Source of the DNA: Bactrocera neohumeralis
Taxonomy: Eukaryota; Arthropoda; Insecta; Diptera; Tephritidae
Length of the DNA stretch: 64,000 nucleotides
Assembly (NCBI RefSeq): GCF_024586455.1
Contig: NC_065919.1
Coordinates: 22,854,839-22,918,838, forward strand
Reading direction: 5' to 3'
Below, piece after piece: positions 21,996 to 32,156 of this stretch. The number at the start of each line of letters is the position of its first letter. Positions within the stretch are counted from its first letter, which is position 1. Under the pieces are notes generated by a model. That model saw only the letters and a program-made list of their open reading frames with translations. It made no database searches and was not told the DNA's origin. A program made the position numbers and the translations under genes.

Positions 21996-22115
21996 GTGTG
22001 TATGTGTGTGTCATAACTGTAGCTGTAGTATGTATGTGCGTCATAACGGTAGCTGTAGTATGTATGTGCGTCATAACGGTTGCTGTAGTATGTATGTGTG
22101 TCATAAGCGTAGCTC
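21996..22115 (+). repeat. Four-copy 30-bp tandem repeat
   Basis: TCATAAC[TG]GTAGCTGTAGTATGTATGTG[CT]G units with TCATAA at 22011, 22041, 22071 and 22101, an exact 30-bp period. Because 30 is divisible by 3, one frame gives a repeated decapeptide (VCVITVAVVC). I treat this as a minisatellite, not a gene. Confidence 0.88.
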
Positions 22116-23195
22116 AAATGTATATGTGTGTGCGTGTGATTATTATTCGTTGCGCTAGTAAGTATGTTTGATCCAATGAATCCTTTGGAGTCGGTCGCCT
22201 TTCACTTGGCACGCCATTTTTGCCAATTTTCAGACATATCTACGCACACATGCACATACAAAAACACCTACAAACACTCATTACACACATGTTGTATGCG
22301 CTTTTGTATTCCTTCAACTGCCATGCCATGCGTGTGTGTCAAAGGTCAGCCAGCTGTTTGCTGCTTGCTCTAAGTATGTTGCTGTATAAGTGTGTGTATG
22401 CGTGTGTATAGCTATATACATACGTATATAGTGAGCGTATGTTTGTTGCTGTTGGCATGTTGCAAGCGTTATTCAGTTTAAAGGCTTAATGGCAGCTCAA
22501 GCGTGTAGGTGCATTTCAAATTGGTTGGGTGGCGCTCACAACTTACATATCAGCAACAACACCAACACACACAGCTGCGGGCTTTCACATGCACTAACAT
22601 ACTTCGCAGTGACCATGGTCAAGCTTTGGTCGAGTCCATTGCTGCCGCCCGCGCGCCAAACCGAGCGCACTAAATGTTTTGCTTTATTTCGGTTTACATT
22701 TACCGTTTTATTTATAAAAATTTATTTTAGATTTTTTCCACTTGGATTTTTTATTTTTATTTTTTGCGAATGTTTTTTGCATGAGTCCGCTTAGTTTGCT
22801 GTGTATTTTAGTGTTTGGTTGCTCGTGTCCTTTCACCCGCTACAAATTAAATATTGTAAATGCTCACATCGAGCGTGGTGGCCTTGCCCCACTTTGGCGC
22901 CCCCCTCCTCTGCCAACGTTGGCTAGAAAAATTGCATTTGGTTACACTATTTTATTTTGTTTGATTAGGAAAAGTAGCAATTTTCTTCAATTGGCCGAAA
23001 TAAATCGTATTTGAGTAGTTGTAAAATGTTTCTAAAAATGCTTCGCGGCGTTGCCAAAGTCAAACTGCGATTTTCATATTTGAGTAGTTCGCTTTTATAG
23101 TGTGCTTGCTAAGTGAACTTGATTTTTCAGTTAGAATATTTGAATAAAATCAAACGACTTTGATATGTACATAACAGACATTGTGAAAAAGTACC
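22116..23195. other. Intergenic DNA, no gene recognised
   Basis: Scattered CA/GT runs (22230-22300, 22380-22440). The 101-codon frame at 22489 is low-complexity at its end (Phe-rich) and matches nothing I recognise. Confidence 0.4.
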
Positions 23196-24030
23196 CGGAA
23201 ATTGTAAATGAAACGCAAAGTTTGTGCTTAGTCATCAATATTTATTTGCCATCCTCAAAGTACTCCCCACCAGATATTATACACTTATGCCAACGACTTT
23301 TCTAGTCCTCGAAACATTTTTTATAAGCATTTTTTGGTATGACCTTCAGCTCTTTCATCGAATTTTGATTTATCACTATCGACTGAAAAAGGTTTCCACG
23401 GAGCGGCAATTTTTGTTTGGGGAACAAAAAAATCACACGAAAGCCAAATCTGTTGAATACAGAGCTTCGTTGATGGTATTCATTGCCTCTTTGGCTTTAA
23501 ATTTGGTCACAAACTTACTTTTCTTGAAACAAATTCAGTTTTATCCGGACGAGTTGAGCAAGAACATGTTTTATAACCAAAATATCCACCAATAGCATTT
23601 GAACGAACTCAGCAGAGATATCGAGCTCTTTCGCCATCTTTCACTTGACTGACTGATTCAAGCACCATATCCTTCACTTTTTTAATATTTTAATCAGTTG
23701 AAGAGGTCGGAGCTGGTCGAAATCGAGGCATGTTTTCAACGAATTTTGACCGTCTTTGAATGCTTTGTACCACTCGTAGGCTTGTGTTTTTGATAAAATG
23801 GAATCACCGTAAGCCTTTTCCAACATTCGCAACGATTCTGCACACGAAATGTGGTTAGAAATACAAAATTTGAGACGAATTCTTTCTTCGATATTTGATT
23901 GTAAAAATTGCAACGCACTACTGAAGTGTACCGACTTAAGCAGCTGCTGTAAACAAACTGGTTGACAGATCGCGTTCATATTTGGCATAATAATTAAGGA
24001 CAGTCCTACCAACTTAGCAAAATACAACAT
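23196..24030 (-). mobile_element. DD34D mariner relic with catalytic core deleted
   Basis: Minus strand, 5' at right. N-terminus: SNIEERIRLKFCISNHISCA, ESLRMLEKAYGDSILSKTQA, YEWYKAFKDGQ (23918-23750). After frameshifts: KELDISAEFVQMLLVDILVI and AQLVRIKLNLFQEK. The sequence then jumps to FLFPKQKLPLRGNLFQSI, ELKVIPKNAYKKCFED and SRWHKCIISGGEYFED, ending near 23230. None of the three catalytic Asp blocks remains. Left border CCGGAAATTGTAA at 23196. Same family as 13858-14583. The plus-strand 123-codon frame at 23224 is its shadow. Confidence 0.83.
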
Positions 24031-24239
24031 TACTTAAACAATGCTTTTGTCTGCAATGCACACGAGAACATTTTACTGGTAGGTACTGGTGATTGAAAGG
24101 AATAGGAACGAGTTTCTGCGCCGATTTTGGAAAGTTATGGAGAACTGTATTCATCGTTATGGAATGGAGGTGAGGGTCGGTCAAAGCATCTGTAAACTCA
24201 ACAGTTGGTGGGGAAAGTTTTAGTCAATATTGTGCCGGT

Positions 24240-25195
24240 GTCAAGTGGATTTACCAAGTGAGCCGGTAAAATAAGCGTTTTTTGTGTAAATGAAATATTA
24301 ATTTTGAATGAATACCCAAAGTATTGACCATTGCTTTTTACATATTTTGATCACCTTTCTGGCAATTTGTGGATGCCATGCCAATAAAAATTAAAGCAAA
24401 CATATTTTGAAGCAAACGAATCAGACAAACAATTTTCGAATTCTGAATGCTGCTCAACCAATGGGACACGCTTGAAAGCAGATGATAATCGGAAGGAGCC
24501 AATTCTGGTGAATACGACGGGTGGGTTAGCGGCTCTCAGACAAGTACTTTGATTGTATTCTGAACTGATGCTTTGTGTGCAGGTGCATTGTCGTGTAACA
24601 AAATTTCTTTGCCGTGGCTTCTGGACAATTCTGGTTGTTTTTCGTTCAATACATGGTTCAAATTGATCATTCGTTGTCTGTATTGGTTAGTATTAACAGT
24701 TTCACCAGGTCTTGATATACTACACTCTTCTGATCCCACCAAAACACAGAGCATTGCCTTCTTACCGAATCTATCTGTTTTTGCAGTCGAAGTTGATGGT
24801 TGTCCCAGATTAACCCATGATTTTCTCTGTTTAGGATTTTGAAAATATATTAATTTTTCCTCGCCAGTGACAATTCGACGCAAAACTGATTTTCTTTCAT
24901 GCCTTTGATGCAAAATTTGACAAGTTTTTCTACATTTTTCCATTTACCTTTGATACAAGTCATGTGTCACCCATTTTCCACACTTTTGAATTTTCCCATA
25001 GCTTTCAAACGGTCTGAAATTGTTTACTGTGCAATATTTAACATGGCTGGCATTTTCTTTTGGTTTAAAGTATCATCTATCATCCAATATTGCTTGCAAT
25101 TCGGGGGCTTCAAACTTATTTGGTGGTCTTCCACGTTCTTCATTTCACACATCAAATCATTATATCTGAACCGTTGAAGCCATGTTTGCATGTTG
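24240..25195 (-). mobile_element. mauritiana-subfamily-like mariner (Mos1 relative), decayed
   Basis: Minus strand. N-terminal part: WLQRFRYNDLMCEMKNVEDH (about 25190), TISDRLKAMGKFKSVENG. The open 135-codon core (24943-24536) gives RKTCQILHQRHERKSVLRRI, VTGEEKLIYFQNPKQRKSWV (first Asp replaced by Glu), GQPSTSTAKTDRFGKKAMLC, INLNHVLNEKQPELSRSHGK and ILLHDNAPAHKASVQNTIKV (second Asp kept). After a stop come SYSPELAPSDYHLL (third Asp kept) and, in another frame, HGIHKLPER and KYVKSNGQYFG near 24330. Related relic at 49860-50420. Confidence 0.87.
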
Positions 25196-25224
25196 CTTTT
25201 AATAGAGCATAATCATTATATGCC

Positions 25225-25495
25225 TGGTCAAGCAATCGCCGTATTCGCCTTTGCAAATGCGCAAATGACCACAAATCTTCCGTAGAACCTTTCTCTCGAA
25301 AGCTTGTAACATGGACTCATCTGATGTTGTTATCCTTCATGTCTCTGCATCATATAGCAGGACGGGGATGCTGAGTGACTTATAGAGTTTTGTCTTTGTT
25401 CGTCGAGAGAGGACTTTACTTCTCAATTGCGTACTCAGTCCGAAGTAACACCTGTTGGCAAGAGTTATTCTGCGATTGGAAAGTTCTCTGAGCTC
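25225..25495 (-). mobile_element. RTE RT 3'-region fragment (inverted)
   Basis: Minus strand: ELSNRRITLANRCYFGLSTQ, LRSKVLSRRTKTKLYKSLSI, PVLLYDAE, DESMLQAFERKVLRKICGHL RICKGEYG-type sequence. It is the segment found at 15400-15650 in the other copy. It stops exactly where a plus-strand 5' end of the same family begins (25497). Confidence 0.8.
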
Positions 25496-25496
25496 C

Positions 25497-25800
25497 TTTC
25501 ACTGGGGAGTGGCCAGAAACCATTCTTTTACATATGGCTCAAGCAGCCAACGTTTTTTGTCGTGAGAAGGCGAAACATTCCTCACTAGGGTTGTGCGCTG
25601 AGTTTGGGACGCGCCTCGTGAAAAACACTCTCATAGAAAAGAAGAAAACAGGGTCGGTTTAGAGACTCCTTTTTGATGACGACCACTGCAAACGCATTAA
25701 GGACTACGATTTAAGGGCATGAATCTGAAATGTCAGGTCTATTAATTTGGAAGGTGTCGCTACCCAGCTGGTTGAAATTGAAAATGTTACGCTATGAAAT
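25497..25800 (+). mobile_element. RTE 5'-end fragment
   Basis: CACTGGGGAGTGGCCAGAAA and CTTTTACATATGGCTCAAG match the 5' leader of the minus-strand RTE at 12960-12910. They are followed by GGACTACGATTTAAGGGCATG and CCCAGCTGGTTGA, equivalent to the start of the endonuclease (12760-12680). Homology fades after about 25790. Non-coding by frameshift. Confidence 0.78.
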
Positions 25801-26244
25801 AATTCTCCAGTCGCCCAAGCCGAACCTTCGAGTTGGTATGCATAGAACCGTTACAAAACGTATGTAACCTAACTAGATAAAGAATAAACATATATTTTCA
25901 TTAAAAGTCTGTTTCGTTGTAAGGTCAAAGCATATTCACGCCTTTTTTTCACCAACTACTTCCGTCCAAAATGCTTACAAAGCTAAGAAATCTTCTATAC
26001 TTCGTTGTTCTGTTCAAATTTATGCTTTTTTAACGTTGTTTCTTATGGTGCGAAGGAATATGTGTACTAGGTTTCATCAATATATTTTAACTGTTACTCA
26101 AGTTATCGCTTGCTCAGGCGTATGAACGAATACTTTTAAGCTTTACTTATGGAAAGTGCAAAAAGCTCTGTCTCTTTCTGCAGCTATGAAATTTTTGAGT
26201 CACCTGGAAATCATTTTTAACGTTGATCGAAAGAATGTCTCATA
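25801..26244. other. AT-rich DNA, no feature recognised
   Basis: No reading frame of note and no repeat recognised between the RTE fragment and the next DD41D element. Confidence 0.4.
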
Positions 26245-26905
26245 ACTTTTTAAACAAAACCGATGCAGGTGCGAATGAAGCAGTTGCGCCCGGTTAGACA
26301 ACCTTTGCAAAGCGATAGCTTGGGGCTTTTTAAAGAAAAAAAGAACAGAAGCTTCAAATTTAATGGAGAGTGTTTATTATCATTCGAAAGAACATTCTTT
26401 GGCATCTATTTTTGGAAGATAATCTCTTTCAAATGTTGGCCGTGGCTACGACTTAGATGATCCATCCATTGAGTCCAATTTTCGACGACTCGTTCGAACA
26501 TTACGACTGGTAACTGGGGAACGACATGCGTGATGTTTTTCTCTAAGACTGATTCAGGTCAGGATTGTCCGCATAGACAATACATATCGCCGCAGGAAAA
26601 AGTTTAACGATAAGATTTTGGTGGCTAGTCGACTGGTCCAAAACGTGAAATTATCTGTTGCCCACAGTGTTCTCTCGCTGTCTTATCGAAACCAAATGTC
26701 GCCGAGATCATGAGCTTCAATTTCAGTTATCAATTAGTCAGTTATCATGGCGCGACAGCGGTCGCCATTGATGTTTCTTTCGTTCTCTCCGGCAACATTT
26801 TCGAAGAAATAAGAAGCAATGATTCCATTTTTTGGATGAAATGGCAGCACTTTACTTATTAAACGTCGGCAAATTTAAACTTTGCGCCAATTTTGGAACA
26901 CCCTT
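26245..26905 (-). mobile_element. DD41D Tc1/mariner-type element, C-terminal half
   Basis: Minus strand in several frames: IIASYFFENVAGEN near 26860, INGDRCRAMITD, IEAHDLGDIWF (26700), a broken QDGAT and PPRSCD region, YADNP, then MFERVVENWTQWMDHLSRSH and GQHLKEIIFQK with a stop near 26390. The C-terminus (SHGQHLKEIIFQK) is close to SRGQHLNEIIFKK of 2406-3400, so these two are probably one lineage. A possible terminal repeat is GCCAATTTTGGAACACCC at 26889-26906. The N-terminal half and first Asp are missing. Confidence 0.75.
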
Positions 26906-27965
26906 TATTTGATCTGCTTTACCCGTTTACCCTAAGCGGAGTATATTCCTTAATGCAAATGACAACCATAAAATATATTTATATAGTATGTATATGTGTG
27001 TGTATGTGTGCTTTCGTATACCAAAACATTAGGTTGACAATTTAAAAGGCACCAGCAATAACAAAAGCAACAATGGAAATATTGAAGTGTTGTCCAAAAC
27101 TAATTGTGCAAGAGTGTGCGTATATTTACATATATTTGTATGCGTGTGTGTGTGTGGGTGAACACCTGTTCGGTTCACACTCTGTGCTCTGTCGGAATGA
27201 AATTATTGGTATTGTTATTTTTGTTGTCACAGGTGTGCAGAGGCAAATTTTTGTACTCAGCCTTTGTATACATGTGTGTGTGTGTGTGGTGGGTAGGAAT
27301 TCCGTTTACTTTGCTCTCCTCTGTTGACGATTTTGTTGTTGTATTTTTCATTGTTCTACATTAACCGCAATTTAAATGCAAATGCTCGCCTGTTATCGTG
27401 TGCAAAGTAGTTTTTACATAATTTCTACAATTTTTTTCCTTCAAATATGTAGATTTTTTGTTTGCGGTAATTTGTTTCTATAGTTTTTGTGTGTAGTTTA
27501 TGTAGTGTGTTGAAGATATGCAATTTGAATTTTACACTTTCATTTATGGAGTAGTATGGCTATTGTGTATGAAAGATTGCCCAAATGTGAAAGTTTTCTC
27601 TAAAAAATTCTTAAAAAACCTCTAAAAATTATAGAGTACTAGCACGTTTACTAGCATGACTTCCCAAATGACCCGATTTGGGTAATTTTCCGTCATTTTA
27701 AAGGATAGTCTTGAATTGCTTTCATACAAAATGAAAGTAACACAAAGAGTATAGGCAAATTACCTTCACACTTAACTAAATGCGGTAATGTTGATTAACC
27801 ACCAAACATGTAAAGACTTGACTTGCTCTGATTTTTTTCTGTGTATCAAAGCTTTGACCCATTGGCGATCTCTAGGTTAAAATCACACAAAAATTCCTCC
27901 TCATATTAACGAAATGCTCGAAAAAGCAACAGTCAGCAAAAAGAACAGTCATTTTATTAATATTG
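26906..27965. other. Intergenic DNA with GT microsatellites
   Basis: GTGTGTGTGTGTG runs at 27141-27157 and 27270-27290. Two overlapping open frames at 27073-27364 are Cys/Val-rich products of these runs. Nothing else recognised. Confidence 0.45.
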
Positions 27966-27967
27966 TA

Positions 27968-28680
27968 ACGGGTGATCCAAGTATAGGTACTTTTTTCAAT
28001 AGCCTTTTTTTTTTGACAGATCATGCGTGAGTCATGTCAAGCTCTCATGTCATTTTTGTGCAGTATTGTTTGACATTTCATAATGGAAAGACTCACGCCT
28101 GAACAAAATTTACAAATCGTTCAACTTTATTACGAAAATTCATTCAACTTATGTTCAACATAAACGGCCTACTGAGCGTACTATTCGCATTACCATCACC
28201 TATCTTGAGTCCCAGTATACAATATTGAATAATATTATATAGTCGAACCACGTCCAGCACGCAGTGAATAAATATATATAAATGAAACGGCTTGGCGCAA
28301 TTTACGTCGATATCTTGAATTGAAAGCGTACAAAATAAAGCTTGTGCAAGAACTAAAGGCTCTCGACTTTCGCAAGCTACATCGCTTCGCTCTAAGGGTT
28401 CAAAAGTTCCAAGAGGATTCGAGCCAAATTTTTTTCAGCGATGAGGCCTATTTCTGGCTCAATGGGTATGTAAACAAGCGAAATCAGAACAGATTCAACA
28501 AGCTGCCATTTCATCCAAAAGATTACAGAATTTCACGTTTTGGGCCGACTGGCCACCAATATCGTGTGATATCACATCGTTCGACATTTCCTGTGGGGAT
28601 TTGTAAAGTCTGAGACCTATGCAAACTATTCCGCTTCGATTCAGGCATTGGAGCAAAACATCATGCGAGTTATGGTTTGT
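27968..28680 (+). mobile_element. DD41D Tc1/mariner-type element, truncated by LTR-element relic
   Basis: Starts after TA (27966-27967) with ACGGGTGATCCAAGTATAGG. Start codon at 28083: MERLTPEQNLQIVQLYYENS, then frame breaks; the degraded middle reaches AWRNLRRYLELKAYKIKLVQ, ELKALDFRKL (from 28285), IFFSDEAYFWLNGYVNKRNQ (first Asp kept), FHPKDYRI. A deletion then joins to a broken WPP/FLWGFVKSETYANYS block (28590-28640) and IQALEQNIMRVM. Homology ends near 28680, where errantivirus-like sequence begins on the opposite strand. The second catalytic Asp is missing. Confidence 0.8.
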
Positions 28681-28756
28681 GCTGCGTCAAGAATCAGACT
28701 GACTCTGCCATCAGATCAGCAACTCAAGTCTGGGTGTACCGCACATTTCAACAAAC

Positions 28757-29590
28757 TCAAAATATGCCGAGTCTGCTGTTTTGGTCATGTACTGGCGGAT
28801 CATGCGATGTGGTGCACAACTGCATGCTGTCAGTTGTCGTAAGCTGAGATGTAACTCGCCCAGAGCTACTCTGAGAAGTCTCCTGACTTCTTTTATTCAT
28901 AATTTTAAAACTTATTTTTCCATTTTTTCTTTTACGTAAACAGAGGATAACAATAATTATACTTATTAATATTACAAGTATTATAAGTACCGAGGCACTT
29001 ATGCCTAAAGGTACGTTTTTGTAATATTTTAGCTTTTCTATTTCTTTAATATTCCGAAAATTATTCACTACAATATTATGAAAGTTTATTTTTGACTCAT
29101 ATGTTTGGTTCAACAGGATGTATAAGTTTATCAATAAATTTGGTTTTGTTATTACTAAAATTTTCGTGAGTAATTTTTATTTGGTACTTTGCAAAATGGT
29201 TTTTATATTTATTTTGTAATATAAAGTTTCTTTCATCACAATTCCGAATAAGAATTAAATTACGCGCATTCTTTAGTTTAAAGTGTCATCACTTATTTCT
29301 TGAATTATTGTCTTGTTGCTGTGCTTAAATTCACAATCATTAGAAAAGATACAATTCTTACTTATTTGTGCGAATTTCCTTTTATTACTTCCAAATTGTT
29401 AATTACATCCATTACCCCGAATAACCATTTATACGTTGTCCCTCCTAAATTAATTAAACCTCTCTTCTTTCTTCCCTCTTTTTTGGGAGTAATTTTCTAA
29501 TTTTTGCTTTAGAGACATTATTTTATAATTTTTAAAAACCACAACAAAAGCATCATTTGGCCTGCTTGTCTTATGTTTTCTTCCATTTTC
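28757..29590 (-). pseudogene. Errantivirus-like envelope gene relic
   Basis: Minus strand. The open 125-codon end (29134-28757) has a coil-like stretch rich in Asn, Ile and Lys, a single transmembrane segment of about 20 hydrophobic residues (around 29010-28940), a basic stop-transfer stretch and a Ser/Thr-rich cytoplasmic tail. Upstream, in broken frames near 29500-29400, there is a dibasic stretch followed by a Gly/Leu/Ile-rich segment, like the cleavage site and fusion peptide of insect errantivirus (gypsy-group) Env proteins. Many stops follow. This is an old, inactive copy. It sits 3' of the integrase relic at 30430-30720, the usual gag-pol-env order, and the mariner at 29600-30109 lies between them. 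Confidence 0.68.
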
Positions 29591-29599
29591 TCCACCAAA

Positions 29600-30109
29600 C
29601 TTGCTAGCTCTTTCTTTATTGAATTTTTTTTTATTGAAATTGAAATGAATTTTTGATGATTCATGCCCAGCTCTTGACCGATGCTACGGCTGCTACTATG
29701 CCGGTCTCTTTCGACCAATTCAGCGATTTTATCGCAATTTTCGGCGACAGGTCTTCCGGAGCGTGGCGCATCTTCGACCACCTCTACACCAGAACGAAAA
29801 CGTTGAAACCATCGTTGTACGGTGGAAATGGAAGCTGTATCGGGTCCATAAACTGCACAAATTTTATTGGCGGCTTGAGATGCATTTTTGCCTTTATCGT
29901 AGTACTACTGTAAAATATGCCGTATTTTCTCTTTATTTTTTTCCGTGTTTGCGATTGTAAACTCACTAAAAGAAACGACAATCAATCTATACACGTGTTA
30001 TATATAGCTTTCCAAGTAATCAGGGTGACGCATGACACGATAATAAAACTAGAACTCTGTCTTTCAGCGCCAACTAACGAAAAGATACCGCAAGACTTTT
30101 TTGACAACC
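29600..30109 (-). mobile_element. Internally deleted mariner, N-terminal transposase only (copy 2)
   Basis: Minus-strand sister of the element at 416-919. The right end CAAGACTTTTTTGACAACC (30091-30109) is followed by GTA. The broken N-terminus QYYYDKGKNASQAANKICAV (about 29930-29860) is followed without a stop by ERWFQRFRSGVEVVEDAPRS, GRPVAENCDKIAELVERDRH and SSSRSIGQELGMNHQKFI. The sequence then departs into A-rich DNA at about 29640. The second copy keeps the Trp codon region that copy 1 stops in, so the two decayed independently from a shared deleted parent. The opposite end of this copy is not seen. Confidence 0.82.
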
Positions 30110-30119
30110 GTAATTGACT

Positions 30120-30720
30120 TCATAGGAAATTGTAGCCAATTTCATGGCGGTCATCAAAAGCATTGTTATCCACATGGTCTGAAAATATGTTGACTCATGG
30201 ATTAACACTTTCAAACACATCGCTATTTTGTACTATTGTGCTTAACCTATCGTCTTCCTCTTCCATAAATACTATATCTAATTTAAGTGGTATTTTTATG
30301 TTTGCTACATGAATGTTTAGCATGGGGGTGATACGGAAATATGGTTCGTCCTTGTGTATTACTCTTTTATATTCTTTTATCTGCTCTGTCGATCTCAGTT
30401 CTTCGTAGTGCTCTCTGAATTACCTATAATTAACTGTACATGTTCCCTTTAGATACCATATTTTATCTTTAAGTGTATTGTACGTTAAGTTTATACCAAT
30501 ATTCATAGATTCTTTTGAATGGTAGAGTGATATTTGCTTATGAATTCCTTTTCTCTTTCTATTTCTGAGGCTCTTTTTGTGCATTTTACAAATTTTAAAT
30601 TTATATCTTGAGCAAACATTTCAATTAGTAATTTCTGCATTTTATGGTAATCCGCTTCAGAAAATGAAGTCTTTTTTAGAGTAGCATCCACAACAACAAT
30701 CTTGAGATGAGTTTTGTTAA
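30120..30720 (-). pseudogene. Errantivirus-like pol (integrase N-terminus) and adjoining relic
   Basis: Minus strand. From about 30720 an RNase H/integrase boundary region is readable (62-codon open frame, 30691-30503, with a conserved-looking His followed by a shifted LGINLTYNTLKDKIWYLK stretch of the integrase zinc-finger type). At about 30430 it switches to an unrelated-looking but coding-like stretch (30430-30200, rich in Glu, Asp and Ile) that may be the start of the envelope region. Catalytic integrase residues are absent because of the deletion. Inactive. The assignment to the gypsy/errantivirus group is inferred from composition, order and the adjacent env. Confidence 0.5.
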
Positions 30721-31081
30721 AACCACAGAAGTGTCAAAGGCATTACTGCTTAAAATGGATAATTTTCCTTACTTTTCCTCATGCGCATGTCTCGTCAGCT
30801 AAGAGTTAGAGTAGATTTCTTTTCAATATTTGCAGTGTTTGAATTTTATTGTCAAGGTTTAAGCTCGTTGTGAATGATTACTATCACTCCGAGTCTGTGC
30901 CGTAACGGATCTGTTTTTAGGCTACTTCCAAAGATTAGTTTTACAATAATTCAATGACTAGTATCGCCCGAACAATGTGGAGCTTAATACACTTAATATG
31001 CCAAAAAACTTTCAAGACCTTATGTTAATCAATATTGAAAAAAAAAATATTTGCCTGGGCTCCAAGATTATCGGAATGATA
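30721..31081. other. No feature recognised
   Basis: About 360 bp of AT-rich DNA between the LTR-element relic and the next DD41D element; it may belong to the LTR element, but no terminal repeat was seen. Confidence 0.35.
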
Positions 31082-32154
31082 GGGTTTTTTAACCCTACAA
31101 AAGTAAACCGATAGGGACAGCAAACGACGTCATATTTTCCCCACTCTTTTAACATTTATCTTTAGTAAGGCTTGCCATTTCATCATTGAAAGAATACGAT
31201 CCAATAACGAGTCGAAATTATTAAAATTTGCTACCGAAATTCGGAGTCAGTGGCCTCAACTTTCAGAGCACTATTTCCAATTTAAGATCGTCATAATTGC
31301 TCTGTCAGATCAACAATTGAGAGTCTCGTGGAAAAATTTGAATCCACAGGCATAGTATAAAATGTTCCCATACCAGTGAGACAATGAAGTGCCCGTAGTG
31401 TCGAGAATATTGCTGTCCAAAGACCCAAATCAGTCACTCACACGTCGCTCCCAAGCGTTAGGAATATTTGTGACGTAGTTATGGCGAATTTTGTGTAAGG
31501 ATCTTTGCCTATATCCTTAAAAGATCAAATATACGCAAGAACTGAAGCTGCTTGACCACTAGAATCGAAGTATGTTCGTGAATTGAGCTGAGCAACAACT
31601 TGAAAATCATTCGGATTTTTATCGACAAATAATCTTCAGGGTGATGCTCATTTCCAGCTGAAAGGCTTCGTCAATAAGCAAAATATGCGTTATTGGTCAG
31701 GCACCATGGACATGGACAATAATTGGTTCCAACAGGACGGCGCCACAAGCCACACAGCGAATGTCACAAATTATTTATTTAAACCATGTTTGGTGAACGT
31801 GTTATCTCACGAAATGACCAAGTCAACTGGCCGCCTCGGTCAAGCGATTTGACGCCGTTAGACTATTTCCTGTGGGGTTACGTCGAGTCTTTGGTCTATG
31901 CCAACAAACCAGCGACGATTGATGAACTTCGTACGAATATCGAAAGTGGTGAAATTGCAGCAGTATCGGCCGATTTATACTTGAAAACCGTCGAAAATTG
32001 GGTTCTGCGGCTGGACTTGTGCAAGCGTGCCCGTAGTGGCCATGCTAGAGAAATCGAGTTTCATACATAATGGCAAAGAAATAAAGAACTTAATTGATAT
32101 CCCAAAGTTTTTTTAATGAAAAAAAAAAAATAGCGCTCTTATTGAAAAACCCGT
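31082..32154 (+). mobile_element. DD41D Tc1/mariner-type element, near full length
   Basis: 1073 bp between TA dinucleotides (31080-31081 and 32155-32156). The right end GCGCTCTTATTGAAAAACCCGT mirrors the left end of 8261-9193; its own left end is mutated (GGGTTTTTTAACCCTACAAA). Broken N-terminus: LSDQQLRVSWKNLN and PNQSLTRRSQALGIFVT. A degraded first-Asp region near 31635 (IIFRVMLISS) no longer reads DEAHF. Then NNWFQQDGATSHTANVTNYL (second Asp kept, 31736). The open 94-codon C-terminus from 31786 reads MFGERVISRNDQVNWPPRSS, DLTPLDYFLWGYVESLVYAN, KPATIDELRTNIE and ENWVLRLDLCKRARSGHARE. The second-to-third Asp distance is 125 nt (41 residues after a one-base loss). Inactive. Confidence 0.88.
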
Positions 32155-32156
32155 TA

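Noticed and set aside
22164..22373. Possible small secreted or Cys-rich peptide
   Set aside because: Cys, His and Thr come from CACACATG-type simple repeat; no signal peptide followed by a stable pattern.
23224..23595. 123-codon plus-strand open frame
   Set aside because: Shadow of the minus-strand mariner (KLPLRGNLFQSI, RWHKCIISGGEYFE).
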